DNA from: CAG-488 sp051881315
GTDB lineage: Bacteria; Bacillota; Clostridia; Oscillospirales; Acutalibacteraceae
Direction: 5' to 3'
Assembly (NCBI GenBank): GCA_051881315.1
Contig: JBJEPQ010000006.1
Coordinates: forward strand, 1-17,048
DNA length: 17,048 nt
Positions 4,191-11,961 of the stretch are shown piece after piece. Both the position numbers and the translations under genes were made by a program. The notes below the pieces were generated by a model. That model worked only from the letters and a program-made list of their open reading frames with translations, was not told the DNA's origin and ran no database searches. The first letter of the stretch is position 1. Each line of letters starts with the position of its first letter.

Positions 4191-6374
4191 TTTGCCGACG
4201 ACACCTTCTTTTAGCCAAAAATCAGAGTGTTCATTAACGTAATTTCTGATAGTCTTTTCAGTGGTATTAAGGTAATCCGCCAAATTTTTTAGCGAAGCTT
4301 TTCCATCTTCATTGCAATAGATAAATGCTTCTTCGAGAGAAGCCTGACGTTTGTTTTTCCTCTCTTGTGAAGTTTTTTTCTTACTGAAATTCTTTTTATA
4401 CGGTGATCCTTTTGTGTTCTGAGTTTCAATATCTTTGAGAATATCGGAATCATCTAACACATGTACCGGATACTTAAACCATAAATTGATTGGATTGAAT
4501 TTCGGAAATTCTCTGAGCGTACCCTCAATACGCCATGCCGTGAAGCTCTCTTGACGCTTTATAACATCGTCAATGTCAGTCATCATAAGTTTAAAGCTTG
4601 TAGGCTTTAAAAGGCCTCTGGCGGCTTCTGTCGCTTTATCAGCGACAATCAGATCATCAATGGGAACGCTATCCTTTACGTTAAACCTTGACAGCCAATC
4701 TGCCGCCACTTCGCATACGGCATTGTTATTCATCTGCTTTTTTACGGCATCGTCTAAATCAAGCTCTATAAGGTCGATCAGCGCATCAGGATCACGGGCA
4801 AATACGCCCGATCCGGAGGCTCTGTCCATTGACTTTTTTTCACCTTGTAAGCCCTTAGAGTGGTGGTGACAGTAAATAACAGCACATCCGAGTTCGGTAC
4901 ACACTTTGTCAAACTGATTACAGAATTTTGACATCTGCTCTGCCGAGTTTTCATCGCCTGTGATAATTTTATATATTGGATCAATGATAATGGCAATGTA
5001 ATTCTTTTTGGCCGCTCGACGGATCATCTTAGGCGCAAGTTTATCCATTGGTATGGATTTTCCTCTGAGGTTCCATATGTCAATATTGCCGATGTTTTCA
5101 GGCTCCCAATAAAGTGAATTATATACATCCTTAAATCTATGCAAACAAGACGCACGGTCCAGTTCAAGATTGACATACATTACTTTGCCTTGAGCACACT
5201 GAAATCCGAGCCATTTTTTACCCTCTGCAATGGCACAACAAAGCTCAATCAGAGCGAAAGATTTTCCTGCTTTTGACGGTCCAGCAACGAGCATTTTATG
5301 TCCCTGTCGAAGAATACCGTCTATCAGAGGCGGAGCGAGATCCGGCAGGTTATCCCACACATTATCAAGCTTTTCGGGATCAGGAAGATCATCGTCAACA
5401 CCCTCAATCCATTCCTGCCATTCAGCCCAGCTTTGCTTACCGATATTGGTTTCAAGAAGATATTGCTTTTTACCGTTACGAATTACACCGGGCATACGGG
5501 ACAATCTTGACGGATTTTTATTCTGAGAATCTATTGTCAGACCGTTTTTTTGACATTTTCCATAGAGATAGTCTACTCTTTTACGATATTCGGAATAGTC
5601 CGCTGCATCAATTCTTACAATGGCGTGTAAGCTTTTACCGCCGCTATACACAAGAGCGGCTATAGGTAATTCAAGCTCATGTAAAAGAGCATTTTGCATT
5701 TCTATATCCATATTATCGGATTCGACAAGAGCAAAACGAAAATCTGTCACGTTATCATTTTTTACACCTTCACCGTCAAGAGGATTGAAACGTATCCACG
5801 CCCCTGCTTCTTCTCTGTAATCGCCGAGTACGGAGCTGATATCACCGTTACATTTGTTAAGTGCTTGTATAAGCTCCCCTGCCGTGCGATCGTAATTACC
5901 CTTAGTCGGCAAATATTTTCCGTCTTTTTCCCATGTAGTTGTGACATAACCGACATTTTCTGTTGAATCGAATAACGTTTCAAGATATGTAATGAGCTGT
6001 TTAATCGGGTCCCAATATTCAGGAATATTCAGCTCTCGGCTTTCAACCCATGACTTATCAATAATTCGTTCTCCGCCTATTTCAGAATCCCAATCAAGTT
6101 CAGATCCTTCATATGACGGATTCCAGCCCTGATCCTTTGCAAGCTGTACAATAGTTCCGGCTGTAACGGGATTTTGATTTCCTTGAAACGTTTTCCATTT
6201 ACGCTCACACTCACCGTCATGATATCTATGGTCGTTTCTGCTCCATTCGTCCCACACATTCACGGTATAGCCCTCTTCCTTGAGGGCCATACCGACATTC
6301 ACCCATTCCTGATAAGAGCAAATCGAGGGATCAATATGTTTAAGGATGTCAATTATATTTATATTATCCGGCAT
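4182..6374 (-). CDS. Phage primase-helicase with PriCT-2, AEP-like and RecA-fold ATPase domains
   Basis: A 730-aa replication protein with several domains in order. Residues 5-85 look like a PriCT-2 domain (YQEWVNVGMALKEEG, then YHDGECERKWKTFQG). Residues about 200-305 resemble an archaeo-eukaryotic primase core, with an ExD-type acidic motif near 218-220, YSGGKSLHAIVRID at 243-256 and NKNPSRLSRMPG at 285-296. Residues 350-560 are a RepA/AAA_25-type ATPase: Walker A GPSKAGKS (365-372), Walker B IAIIID (460-465) and the IYCHHHSKG motif (500-508). The C-terminus (680-730) looks like a winged helix. It probably primes and unwinds DNA at the phage origin. AAGGAGG precedes the ATG, which overlaps the helicase stop by 11 bases. 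Confidence 0.85.
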   Translation of the reverse strand: MPDNINIIDILKHIDPSICSYQEWVNVGMALKEEGYTVNVWDEWSRNDHRYHDGECERKWKTFQGNQNPVTAGTIVQLAKDQGWNPSYEGSELDWDSEIGGERIIDKSWVESRELNIPEYWDPIKQLITYLETLFDSTENVGYVTTTWEKDGKYLPTKGNYDRTAGELIQALNKCNGDISSVLGDYREEAGAWIRFNPLDGEGVKNDNVTDFRFALVESDNMDIEMQNALLHELELPIAALVYSGGKSLHAIVRIDAADYSEYRKRVDYLYGKCQKNGLTIDSQNKNPSRLSRMPGVIRNGKKQYLLETNIGKQSWAEWQEWIEGVDDDLPDPEKLDNVWDNLPDLAPPLIDGILRQGHKMLVAGPSKAGKSFALIELCCAIAEGKKWLGFQCAQGKVMYVNLELDRASCLHRFKDVYNSLYWEPENIGNIDIWNLRGKSIPMDKLAPKMIRRAAKKNYIAIIIDPIYKIITGDENSAEQMSKFCNQFDKVCTELGCAVIYCHHHSKGLQGEKKSMDRASGSGVFARDPDALIDLIELDLDDAVKKQMNNNAVCEVAADWLSRFNVKDSVPIDDLIVADKATEAARGLLKPTSFKLMMTDIDDVIKRQESFTAWRIEGTLREFPKFNPINLWFKYPVHVLDDSDILKDIETQNTKGSPYKKNFSKKKTSQERKNKRQASLEEAFIYCNEDGKASLKNLADYLNTTEKTIRNYVNEHSDFWLKEGVVGKIE

Positions 6375-7971
6375 ATGTTATTGCCTCCTTATGAATAGGC
6401 ATATATGTTTGCGGTACAATATCATGCGGAATTCTCCAGCTATTGGCCGCAATACGATCAATCAATTTTTTTGCATCTTCAAACTGCCATGTACCGACAT
6501 GCTGAAAACCCCTGCCCTCAAGAAAACGAATCTGTTTCGGTGTTGTGAGACCTTCCTCACGACGTTTATTAAGACGATCAAGAAGCATTTTTGCCTTGCC
6601 GGCATTACCTACTTCATCGGGGAAAATTCCGTATTTCTCAAGAGCCGACAGCTGTTTATCTGTAGGCGGTGACATTTCCCAACCGAACGACGGAACATAT
6701 CCTGACAGATCTTCTGCCTGTATAGACAGTTCAAATTGAAGAGGATCGACAAGTTTGCGTTTGCGATTTTTCATCTCTGCAAGAGCCTTAGCGAGAGCTT
6801 CCTCTCTCTGAGCGACAACATCGGTTTCTGCCTGTTTTTCTGCTTCTTCGATATCCACAGGATAAGCGGCAGACTGCATATTCTCTGTCATTTTATCGGC
6901 AACTTCAGGATTGGTGCATATTAGATGCGCCGGGCGGCATAATTCGTGTCTTTCAGTCATCCAAAGAAAATCAAGCAGCAGAAGTTCTTTTTTTCCCGGT
7001 GAAAGTCGTGTTCCTCGGCCAACCATCTGACTGTATAGACTGCGGACTTTCGTTGGACGAAGGACTATCACACAGTCAACCGACGGACAGTCCCAACCCT
7101 CAGTAAGCAACATTGAATTGCAAAGAACGTTATATTTCCCCCTTTCAAAATCGGCAAGCACCTCTGCTCTGTCTTCACTGTTGCCGTTTACCTCAGCAGC
7201 ATTAAAACCTTTTGAATTAAGAATATCCTTAAATTTTTGGCTGGTCTTAATAAGAGGAAGAAAAATAACGGTTTTTCTATCTTTACAATGCTGTATCATC
7301 TCATCGGCGATTTGCTCCAGATATGGATCGAGAGCTGTGTCTAGATCACCAACCTTGAAATCACCGCTTTGCATACCTACCTTTGTTAAATCAAGTTTAA
7401 GCGGAATTGTAAGGGCTTTAATTGGGCAAAGATATCCGTCTCTTATTGCCTGCGGCAATTTGTACTCATAAGCAAGGCTCTGAAAGAATTCTCCGAGATT
7501 TTTCATATCGCCTCGGTCCGGTGTAGCCGTAACTCCGAGTACGTTCGCATTTTCAAAGTGTTGTAATACTTTTTGGTATCCATCAGAAATACAATGATGT
7601 GCCTCATCGATAATGATTGAATTAAAATAATCTTCGTCAAATCGGCTAAGTCTTTTTTCTCGTTGTAAAGACTGTACGCTTCCGACAGCTATCCTATACC
7701 AACTCCCGAGGCAGCTTTTCTCAGCTTTCTCTGTGGCACAAATCAGTCCGGTTGCTTTTCTTATCTTATCTGCTGCTTGCTCAAGCAATTCACCTCGGTG
7801 AGCGAGTATCAGTACACGCTCACCGTTTTTTACACATTCCTCAGCGATCTTTGCGAAAACAATCGTTTTTCCTGTTCCGGTAGGAAGTACTAAAAGAGTT
7901 CGTTTATTTCCGTTTTTCCACTCATTGAATACAGCGTCTTTTGCCGCCTGTTGATATGGTCGTAAATCCAT
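6364..7971 (-). CDS. SF2 DEAD/DEAH-box DNA helicase
   Basis: A 535-aa superfamily 2 helicase of the phage UvsW/type III restriction (ResIII) kind. Visible motifs: RPYQQ (Q-like, residues 4-8), Walker A PTGTGKT (30-36), DEAH (122-125), TATP (148-151), and motif VI QMVGRGTR (315-322) with the arginine finger region. The C-terminal third carries two TDKQ/TPKQ-type helical units (about 437-447 and 477-490) seen in phage helicases of this group. It likely remodels replication forks or branched DNA. The open frame reaches a TTG six bases upstream, but the ATG at 7971 overlaps the DUF669 stop as TAATG and has AAAGGTGG in front, so I use that start. Confidence 0.9.
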   Translation of the reverse strand: MDLRPYQQAAKDAVFNEWKNGNKRTLLVLPTGTGKTIVFAKIAEECVKNGERVLILAHRGELLEQAADKIRKATGLICATEKAEKSCLGSWYRIAVGSVQSLQREKRLSRFDEDYFNSIIIDEAHHCISDGYQKVLQHFENANVLGVTATPDRGDMKNLGEFFQSLAYEYKLPQAIRDGYLCPIKALTIPLKLDLTKVGMQSGDFKVGDLDTALDPYLEQIADEMIQHCKDRKTVIFLPLIKTSQKFKDILNSKGFNAAEVNGNSEDRAEVLADFERGKYNVLCNSMLLTEGWDCPSVDCVIVLRPTKVRSLYSQMVGRGTRLSPGKKELLLLDFLWMTERHELCRPAHLICTNPEVADKMTENMQSAAYPVDIEEAEKQAETDVVAQREEALAKALAEMKNRKRKLVDPLQFELSIQAEDLSGYVPSFGWEMSPPTDKQLSALEKYGIFPDEVGNAGKAKMLLDRLNKRREEGLTTPKQIRFLEGRGFQHVGTWQFEDAKKLIDRIAANSWRIPHDIVPQTYMPIHKEAITYAG

Positions 7972-8447
7972 TACCAACCACCTTTACCCGATCCCCATGA
8001 AGGCTTTGCGGCTTCGTTAGAGGTCAGAGGTTCAAGAAAACGTTTGATTTTATTGGACTGACCTTCCGTGCCGTCGTTGCGTGTATAAGTATCAATATAA
8101 ACCTTACATTTGCCTGTTGATCCGGGTACGGTGTTCCAGTTCATAGCAAGTTTTTCACCGTGCTTTTTTTGCCCGATTGATATAAAAAACTCACTGAGCA
8201 TTCCCTCACATTTTGTGTGCAAAAAAAGGTTGTGCGTAATAGTTGTACTTCCGAGCTCGCCGCCGTCAATCTTAATTTTAAGAACGGCCTTATTGCAAGG
8301 CGGCAGCTTTGCGCTGCCGTTATGTCTTGCACGCTCGAATGATACGACGGTAAAATTGTAATCACCGTCAGGAAGTAATGTAAATTCAGATTCCTTGCTG
8401 ATTTCTTCGTTCCAGTCAAGCTCTCTGTCAACAGTATTATTTTCCAT
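7971..8447 (-). CDS. DUF669 family phage protein, likely single-strand DNA binding
   Basis: A 158-aa protein with the DUF669 pattern: an N-terminal LDWNEEI followed by FTLLPDGDYNFTVVSFERAR, a central KLPPCNKAVLKIKI block, and a glycine-rich C-terminus ending WGSGKGGW. DUF669 genes sit between the AAA/Sak4-like ATPase and the helicase in many Firmicute phages. They are thought to be OB-fold single-strand DNA binding proteins; that role is inferred from context. The acidic tail of classical SSB is absent. AAAAGGAG lies ten bases before the ATG. A short CGGCAGC hairpin inside the gene (about 8301-8319) looks incidental. Confidence 0.85.
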   Translation of the reverse strand: MENNTVDRELDWNEEISKESEFTLLPDGDYNFTVVSFERARHNGSAKLPPCNKAVLKIKIDGGELGSTTITHNLFLHTKCEGMLSEFFISIGQKKHGEKLAMNWNTVPGSTGKCKVYIDTYTRNDGTEGQSNKIKRFLEPLTSNEAAKPSWGSGKGGW

Positions 8448-8464
8448 GATAATAAAATCTCCTT

Positions 8465-9520
8465 TTAAAACGGTATATCATTGTATTCTTTGATAGTGCC
8501 AAGCACCTTATCCCAAATGCTTATTAAATATTCGATGAAGTCATCAGGATAATTTTCAATCGGTGTTGATTCGGGAAAATATCCCTGTAATGCTATCGTT
8601 TCGCGAAGCATTTTTTCGGTAACGTGGTTTGCTTTCATAAGATCCGCTAACGGCTTAGGTATCTTATTGTTTAACTGCTCCGTGGGCTTATGTCTGTCTT
8701 TTGTTTTTTCTTTTGGAAGATCAACCTCGTTATCAATGATTTCTTCAAAGTCTCCCCTGTCGATTGTAGTAACAGGTTTAGGAGCGTTTTTTTTGAAATC
8801 GGGTATAATATGAGCTATCGCCGAAAATTCAAAAGGAAGTTCTTCGGGAAGTCCGTCTCTGTTTTTGGCATCCCAACAAGGATGATGAGTAGTAAACATT
8901 ACTCTCTGACCGCCCTGAGCTTTTATTTTTTTTGTCTGTTCATTAAGGACCGTAATGGTCTTATAGTTTGCGAACAGAACCATATCAGCCCATTCTTTAA
9001 TAAGCGGAGATATTTGAGAGCTTGTCTTTTTTCCGAGTTTAAGCTCCCACCGATCGTACGCTCCCATTTCATCCGGCTGCTCAAACTTACGAAGCTGAGC
9101 ATGTGCGGTCAGCACAACGTTAATATTTTTGCTTATTACTTCATCAAGAATATTGAGAAAACGTCCGAACTCCTCTTTTTCATAGACATAACCGTTGCCA
9201 TATCCGAAATCCTCAATACCTTTCTTATTTGCCTTAGCGCAAATATGCTCAATACAAAGCTGTTCTGCCCAATCAACAGTATCAATAACCAAAGTGCTGC
9301 ATACATCAGGATTGGCAATTATATACCTTATTTGATCCATAAGCATAGTCCAGCTTGACGGTCTATCCATACGCTTTACATCCATTTTCTTTGTGCTTCC
9401 CTCAGTATCAATAAATACCGGATCGGGAAAGCAAGAAGCAAATGTTGATTTGCCTATACCCTCAGATCCGTAAATAACGACCTTTTGAGCTGAAGCAATT
9501 ACTCCTCTCGATATGTTCAT
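8465..9520 (-). CDS. Sak4-like AAA_24 ATPase (phage recombination)
   Basis: A 351-aa RecA-fold ATPase of the AAA_24 / phage nucleotide-binding type, close in layout to Sak4 recombinases. It has Walker A GSEGIGKS (18-25), the typical FIDTEGSTKKMDV (36-48), Walker B STLVIDTVDW (75-84) and a NVVLTAHAQLRKFE segment around 130-145. The C-terminal 120 residues are a charged linker (KPTEQLNNK) and a helical tail. Such proteins act with a phage SSB in strand annealing or exchange, and the DUF669 gene directly follows. The open frame extends to a GTG at 9529, but the ATG at 9520 is eight bases after AAGGAG and overlaps the upstream stop as ATGA. Confidence 0.85.
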   Translation of the reverse strand: MNISRGVIASAQKVVIYGSEGIGKSTFASCFPDPVFIDTEGSTKKMDVKRMDRPSSWTMLMDQIRYIIANPDVCSTLVIDTVDWAEQLCIEHICAKANKKGIEDFGYGNGYVYEKEEFGRFLNILDEVISKNINVVLTAHAQLRKFEQPDEMGAYDRWELKLGKKTSSQISPLIKEWADMVLFANYKTITVLNEQTKKIKAQGGQRVMFTTHHPCWDAKNRDGLPEELPFEFSAIAHIIPDFKKNAPKPVTTIDRGDFEEIIDNEVDLPKEKTKDRHKPTEQLNNKIPKPLADLMKANHVTEKMLRETIALQGYFPESTPIENYPDDFIEYLISIWDKVLGTIKEYNDIPF

Positions 9521-10785
9521 GAGTTCCACTCCTTATATTTTGATTGTTCTGTCTTGACATAACCGTCCTCAATTATAATCGAACATTCGCCGCCTGTGCT
9601 GACTCTTGTAGCTATTGCCTGTAATCCCTCAGCTTCAAGCCATGCTCCGAATTCATGCAAAGTATCTTCATCCATCTGCTCAAGCTTATCAAGAAGAACA
9701 AATCCGCAATTAGGATTGAGCTTGCGAACAATAGCTGTTGTAACTTTGAGCTGATCCGAACCGCTGAGGTTGTCCCACTTAAAGCCGTTATATGTCAGCT
9801 CGCCGTTCTCGACAGAAAGACCGGGCAAAGGAAGCTCTGCACTATTAAGAAGATCATATTTTTCTTTTCTGACCTTATCTATCTGATCGGTAAGGTCATC
9901 GTACTGTTCAGTGTACTGTTTTGCCTCGGTTTCAGCGTGCATTTTATCAAGATTTGCTCTTACACGGCTGTTTACAATATCAATGTCAGCAATACTCTTT
10001 TCGAGTTCTGCCGTAGATTCATCCTGCAAGTCACGAGCGTTAGTTTCAGCAATTCTGAGATCATCTGAAAGCTTATTTCTTTTGTCAGTCAACTCCCGTA
10101 ATTTAGCCTGCAAAGAGCTGATTTCATTGTCAAGCAGATCATACTCTCTTTTAAGTTCAACGACCTTTTCGCGCTTACGCTGGTTTTCGCCGTTGCGTGC
10201 AAGTATTTCCTGCTGTTCCTGAATAAGCTGCGAAGCAGAAATAAGGTCTATCGGTGCATCGGGATAGCTTGTCATCTCGGCAGCATGCTTTTTCTTGCTG
10301 TCAGCAAGCTGACCTATGTATCTGCGCTTGTTATACAGTTCTTCTTCTTTCTGTTCAAGTTCAAAAAGCTGATCGCCAACTCCGATTATTTGTAAAAGAA
10401 TATCGGCTTTTTTCTTGTTATTGGATTCCATGAATTTAGGGATATCCAAAGCAAATTGTGAAACGAATTCATTAAGAAGCTGCTGTCCTGCACGGTTGCC
10501 CGAGGGATCAATAACCTTGAGATCGCTGTTTTTGCCCCTGCGTTCAACGATCAGACCGTTTGAAAGCTTAATCTGAAGAACAGGCGGTACATTGGACCCT
10601 TCACGCATTGCCGAGGACGGTTTGAACTTATCTCCGCCCAACGCCCAAGCAATGGCGTCAAGTACAGATGTTTTTCCCTGATTGTTTCGGCCGCCTATTA
10701 CGGTCAGACCGTTTTCCTGCGGCTCGACGTTAACCGCCTTGATCCGTTTTACGTTTTCCAACTCAAACTGAGTTATTTTTACCAT
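9517..10785 (-). CDS. Rad50/SMC-like ATPase with coiled coil
   Basis: A 422-aa ABC-class ATPase of the SbcC/Rad50/RecN type. Residues 1-120 hold the N-terminal half with Walker A GGRNNQGKTS (31-40). Residues about 140-315 form a coiled coil (LYNKRRYIGQL, then EYDLLDNEISSLQAKLRELT). The C-terminal half has the ABC signature NLSGSDQLK (339-347) and Walker B GFVLLDKLEQMD (361-372). The acid after the Walker B aspartate is lysine (D366-K367) where most SMC proteins have the catalytic glutamate. A short coil suggests a compact tether used in phage DNA replication or repair. AGGAGG lies seven bases before the ATG. It is the first large gene of the replication set. Confidence 0.85.
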   Translation of the reverse strand: MVKITQFELENVKRIKAVNVEPQENGLTVIGGRNNQGKTSVLDAIAWALGGDKFKPSSAMREGSNVPPVLQIKLSNGLIVERRGKNSDLKVIDPSGNRAGQQLLNEFVSQFALDIPKFMESNNKKKADILLQIIGVGDQLFELEQKEEELYNKRRYIGQLADSKKKHAAEMTSYPDAPIDLISASQLIQEQQEILARNGENQRKREKVVELKREYDLLDNEISSLQAKLRELTDKRNKLSDDLRIAETNARDLQDESTAELEKSIADIDIVNSRVRANLDKMHAETEAKQYTEQYDDLTDQIDKVRKEKYDLLNSAELPLPGLSVENGELTYNGFKWDNLSGSDQLKVTTAIVRKLNPNCGFVLLDKLEQMDEDTLHEFGAWLEAEGLQAIATRVSTGGECSIIIEDGYVKTEQSKYKEWNS

Positions 10786-10800
10786 TTGAAAACCTCCTAT

Positions 10801-10828
10801 TTGACAAAAATAAAATATTTGTTATAAT
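10801..10828 (+). promoter_or_regulatory. Perfect consensus promoter facing against the operon
   Basis: TTGACA at 10801-10806 and TATAAT at 10823-10828, both exact, with a 16-bp spacer. Transcription would start near 10835 on the + strand, opposite to all genes around it. No + strand protein gene follows; instead two hairpins and a T run lie within 80 bases. It is the best-matching promoter in the window. Confidence 0.72.
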
Positions 10829-10834
10829 AGGAAT

Positions 10835-10905
10835 TGAATAATCCACACTTTATTCAACTCCTTAGAACCTACTCAGTTAGCGCTGGGCAGGTTCTTTTCT
10901 TTTTT
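10835..10905 (+). ncRNA. Candidate small RNA (about 70 nt) with exposed anti-Shine-Dalgarno
   Basis: Downstream of the consensus promoter the predicted transcript begins with a hairpin (TGAATAA at 10835-10841 with TTATTCA at 10850-10856, loop tccacact). It continues through AACTCCTTAG, which holds CTCCTT, the exact complement of an AAGGAG ribosome site, and ends in a terminator hairpin with a T-rich tail. Promoter, two hairpins and terminator within about 105 bases have the build of a bacterial trans-acting small RNA. Many early-operon genes here use AAGGAG sites. The other reading is that CTCCTT merely mirrors an AAGGAG on the minus strand before an eight-codon leader frame (MWIIQFLL). No expression evidence is available. 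Confidence 0.45.
10864..10905 (+). terminator. Rho-independent terminator on + strand
   Basis: AGAACCT (10864-10870) pairs perfectly with AGGTTCT (10889-10895). An inner CAG/CTG pair closes the loop and TTTTCTTTTTT (10895-10905) follows. The T run is only on the + strand, so it ends rightward transcription from the promoter at 10801. It overlaps the last codons of the minus-strand membrane protein gene. Confidence 0.6.
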
Positions 10906-11157
10906 CAGGTCGGCAAGTGTAGCCTCGGCGTTGGCTATGAAGTACTCTTTTCTTGCCTGATCTCGCTCGGTCTGATAGCGACGAGCCTTGATGTTCGCCC
11001 TGTCGAGCTGCTCAGCAAGTCTGAGGTTGTCTTCTCTGTACTTATCAGCTATATCGTCAAGCTTATTGCTGATCGCCTCATATGCTCCGCAGGCGGCGGC
11101 GAAACATAATATTCCGCCGAAAAAACCGACAATGAAGAGAATAAGAAGAAAGTCCAT
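10873..11157 (-). CDS. Small membrane-anchored coiled-coil protein
   Basis: A 94-aa protein with one N-terminal membrane segment (about residues 3-24, LLILFIVGFFGGILCFAAA) and then a long charged helix (YREDNLRLAEQLDRANIKAR and on) likely to form a coiled coil in the cytoplasm. The function is unknown; such anchors in early phage operons are sometimes thought to tether replication to the membrane, which is speculation here. The ATG at 11157 is preceded by AAAGGAG at eight bases; a GTG at 11166 in the same frame lies within that ribosome site and is rejected. The stop lies inside the opposing + strand terminator. Confidence 0.68.
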   Translation of the reverse strand: MDFLLILFIVGFFGGILCFAAACGAYEAISNKLDDIADKYREDNLRLAEQLDRANIKARRYQTERDQARKEYFIANAEATLADLKKEKNLPSAN

Positions 11158-11170
11158 TTGTATCACTCCT

Positions 11171-11389
11171 TTATTGTGTTATTCCGAAACGCTTCATAAT
11201 GACCGCCTTCGGGATGTGCCATGTATTGCCGAATTTGGTTGCCTCGGGGAATTCACCCTTACGGCAGAGCCTGTTGATGTTCTCGGTTTGGCAATGCAGT
11301 ATCTGCGCCACCTGCTGAGCCGTAAGAATGTCGCCGAAGTCCGAGAACTTCACCGGATGATATATCGGCGGTTTACATCTTGATGCCAT
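11171..11389 (-). CDS. Excisionase/MerR-type helix-turn-helix protein
   Basis: A 72-aa DNA-binding protein with an HTH_17 (MerR/excisionase-like) domain at residues about 22-68: ILTAQQVAQILHCQTENINR, then LCRKGEFPEATKFGNTWHIP. The pattern (helix-turn-helix, then a KGEFP and a W-x-IP wing) is characteristic. It could be the excisionase partner of the integrase at the right end or an early regulator; its place in the lytic operon permits both. GGGGGTG lies five to six bases before the ATG. Confidence 0.75.
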   Translation of the reverse strand: MASRCKPPIYHPVKFSDFGDILTAQQVAQILHCQTENINRLCRKGEFPEATKFGNTWHIPKAVIMKRFGITQ

Positions 11390-11401
11390 TTTTTCACCCC
11401 C

Positions 11402-11596
11402 TTATGTTGAATTGGTCGTTCGTGTTGTATTGCCATCATATACAAGGATCGGGCGTATTCTCGGTTTATTTTTAAGGCTTCGCCGAACGGTCTTTTCGCA
11501 GACATAAAGAGCATCTGCAATTTGCTGTTGTGTGTAGCCCTCGCACCATTTTTGATATGCCCATTCTTCCTCATGTTTCATCAGAAATTTACTCAT
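11402..11596 (-). CDS. Small helix-turn-helix phage protein
   Basis: A 64-aa basic protein. Residues 10-45 fit a helix-turn-helix of the resolvase/sigma type (YQKWCEGYTQQQIADALYVC, then EKTVRRSLK). The C-terminal tail is polar (NTTRTTNST). It probably binds DNA as an early regulator; the target is unknown. The ATG at 11596 follows GAGGT by eight bases and overlaps the upstream stop by eight (ATGAGTAA). Another frame in the same stretch has no such support. Confidence 0.65.
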   Translation of the reverse strand: MSKFLMKHEEEWAYQKWCEGYTQQQIADALYVCEKTVRRSLKNKPRIRPILVYDGNTTRTTNST

Positions 11597-11804
11597 TTTT
11601 CAATACCTCATTAAGAACAGAGAGAATATCTCTCCTGCACCACTTCTCATCAGAACACAACCATATAACTGTTGCGACTTCTTTGATCGGTGCTTTCTCT
11701 CTTACCATAGTGAACAGCTTGTCATATTGATCGTTGGTTCCGCAGGTGAACCACTGGTGTTCATTGCAAAGAAAATAAACCTGATCGACTGTAAGATATT
11801 CCAC
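11589..11804 (-). CDS. Small phage protein of unknown function (71 aa)
   Basis: A 71-aa protein starting (M)EYLTVDQVYFLCNEHQWF, with a KEVATVIWLCSDEKWCRRDI stretch and a helical end. Tryptophan and cysteine rich, but without a clear metal motif; not recognised. The frame is open to a GTG at 11837, but the GTG at 11804 is preceded by an excellent AGGAGGTGAGGAA, so I start there. The 130 bases upstream hold no convincing gene. Confidence 0.62.
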   Translation of the reverse strand: MEYLTVDQVYFLCNEHQWFTCGTNDQYDKLFTMVREKAPIKEVATVIWLCSDEKWCRRDILSVLNEVLKNE

Positions 11805-11933
11805 TTCCTCACCTCCTGCAATGTGAATTGGTTTCACTTTTGGCGCATTCTGTTTTTCTTAAACGGTGAAATAATGTCACCGATTGCCCCATTTATAAAT
11901 TGGTTTAGCGAATATCGGGGTTATGGGGTGGAT

Positions 11934-11961
11934 AGATAACTTGTGATTTCACAAGTTATCT
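11934..11961. promoter_or_regulatory. Perfect 28-bp palindromic operator (distal site)
   Basis: Two 13-base arms, AGATAACTTGTGA and its exact complement, flank a TT centre. The inner 18 bp (11939-11956) are identical to the operator inside the leftward early promoter at 12493-12510. It overlaps the last codons and the stop of the Cro-like gene. No clear promoter surrounds it, so it may be an auxiliary site for DNA looping by the repressor, or a block to transcription into the downstream genes. As RNA it could also form a 13-bp hairpin. Confidence 0.7.

Noticed and set aside
8301..8319. CGGCAGC/GCTGCCG hairpin inside the DUF669 gene
   Set aside because: Lies wholly in coding sequence and has no T run; probably a chance result of codon choice.
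8690..9358. Plus-strand 222-codon open frame opposite the Sak4-like gene
   Set aside because: It is the mirror of a gene with intact Walker motifs; no ribosome site and a phenylalanine/serine-rich composition typical of antisense reading.
10834..11109. Plus-strand open frame of 91 codons directly after the consensus promoter
   Set aside because: No ribosome site, a terminator inside its first 25 codons, and it mirrors the membrane/coiled-coil gene on the other strand, which has a good ribosome site.
11350..11574. Minus-strand 74-codon frame overlapping the small helix-turn-helix gene
   Set aside because: The overlapping 64-aa frame has a ribosome site, a stop/start overlap and a recognisable helix-turn-helix; this one has none.
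11805..11933. Possible coding remnant upstream of the 71-aa gene (in-frame continuation with two stops)
   Set aside because: Stops in all useful frames and no ribosome site; it holds short inverted repeats (CGGTGA/TCACCG at about 11865-11883; CCCCAT/ATGGGG at about 11887-11929) without a clear function.
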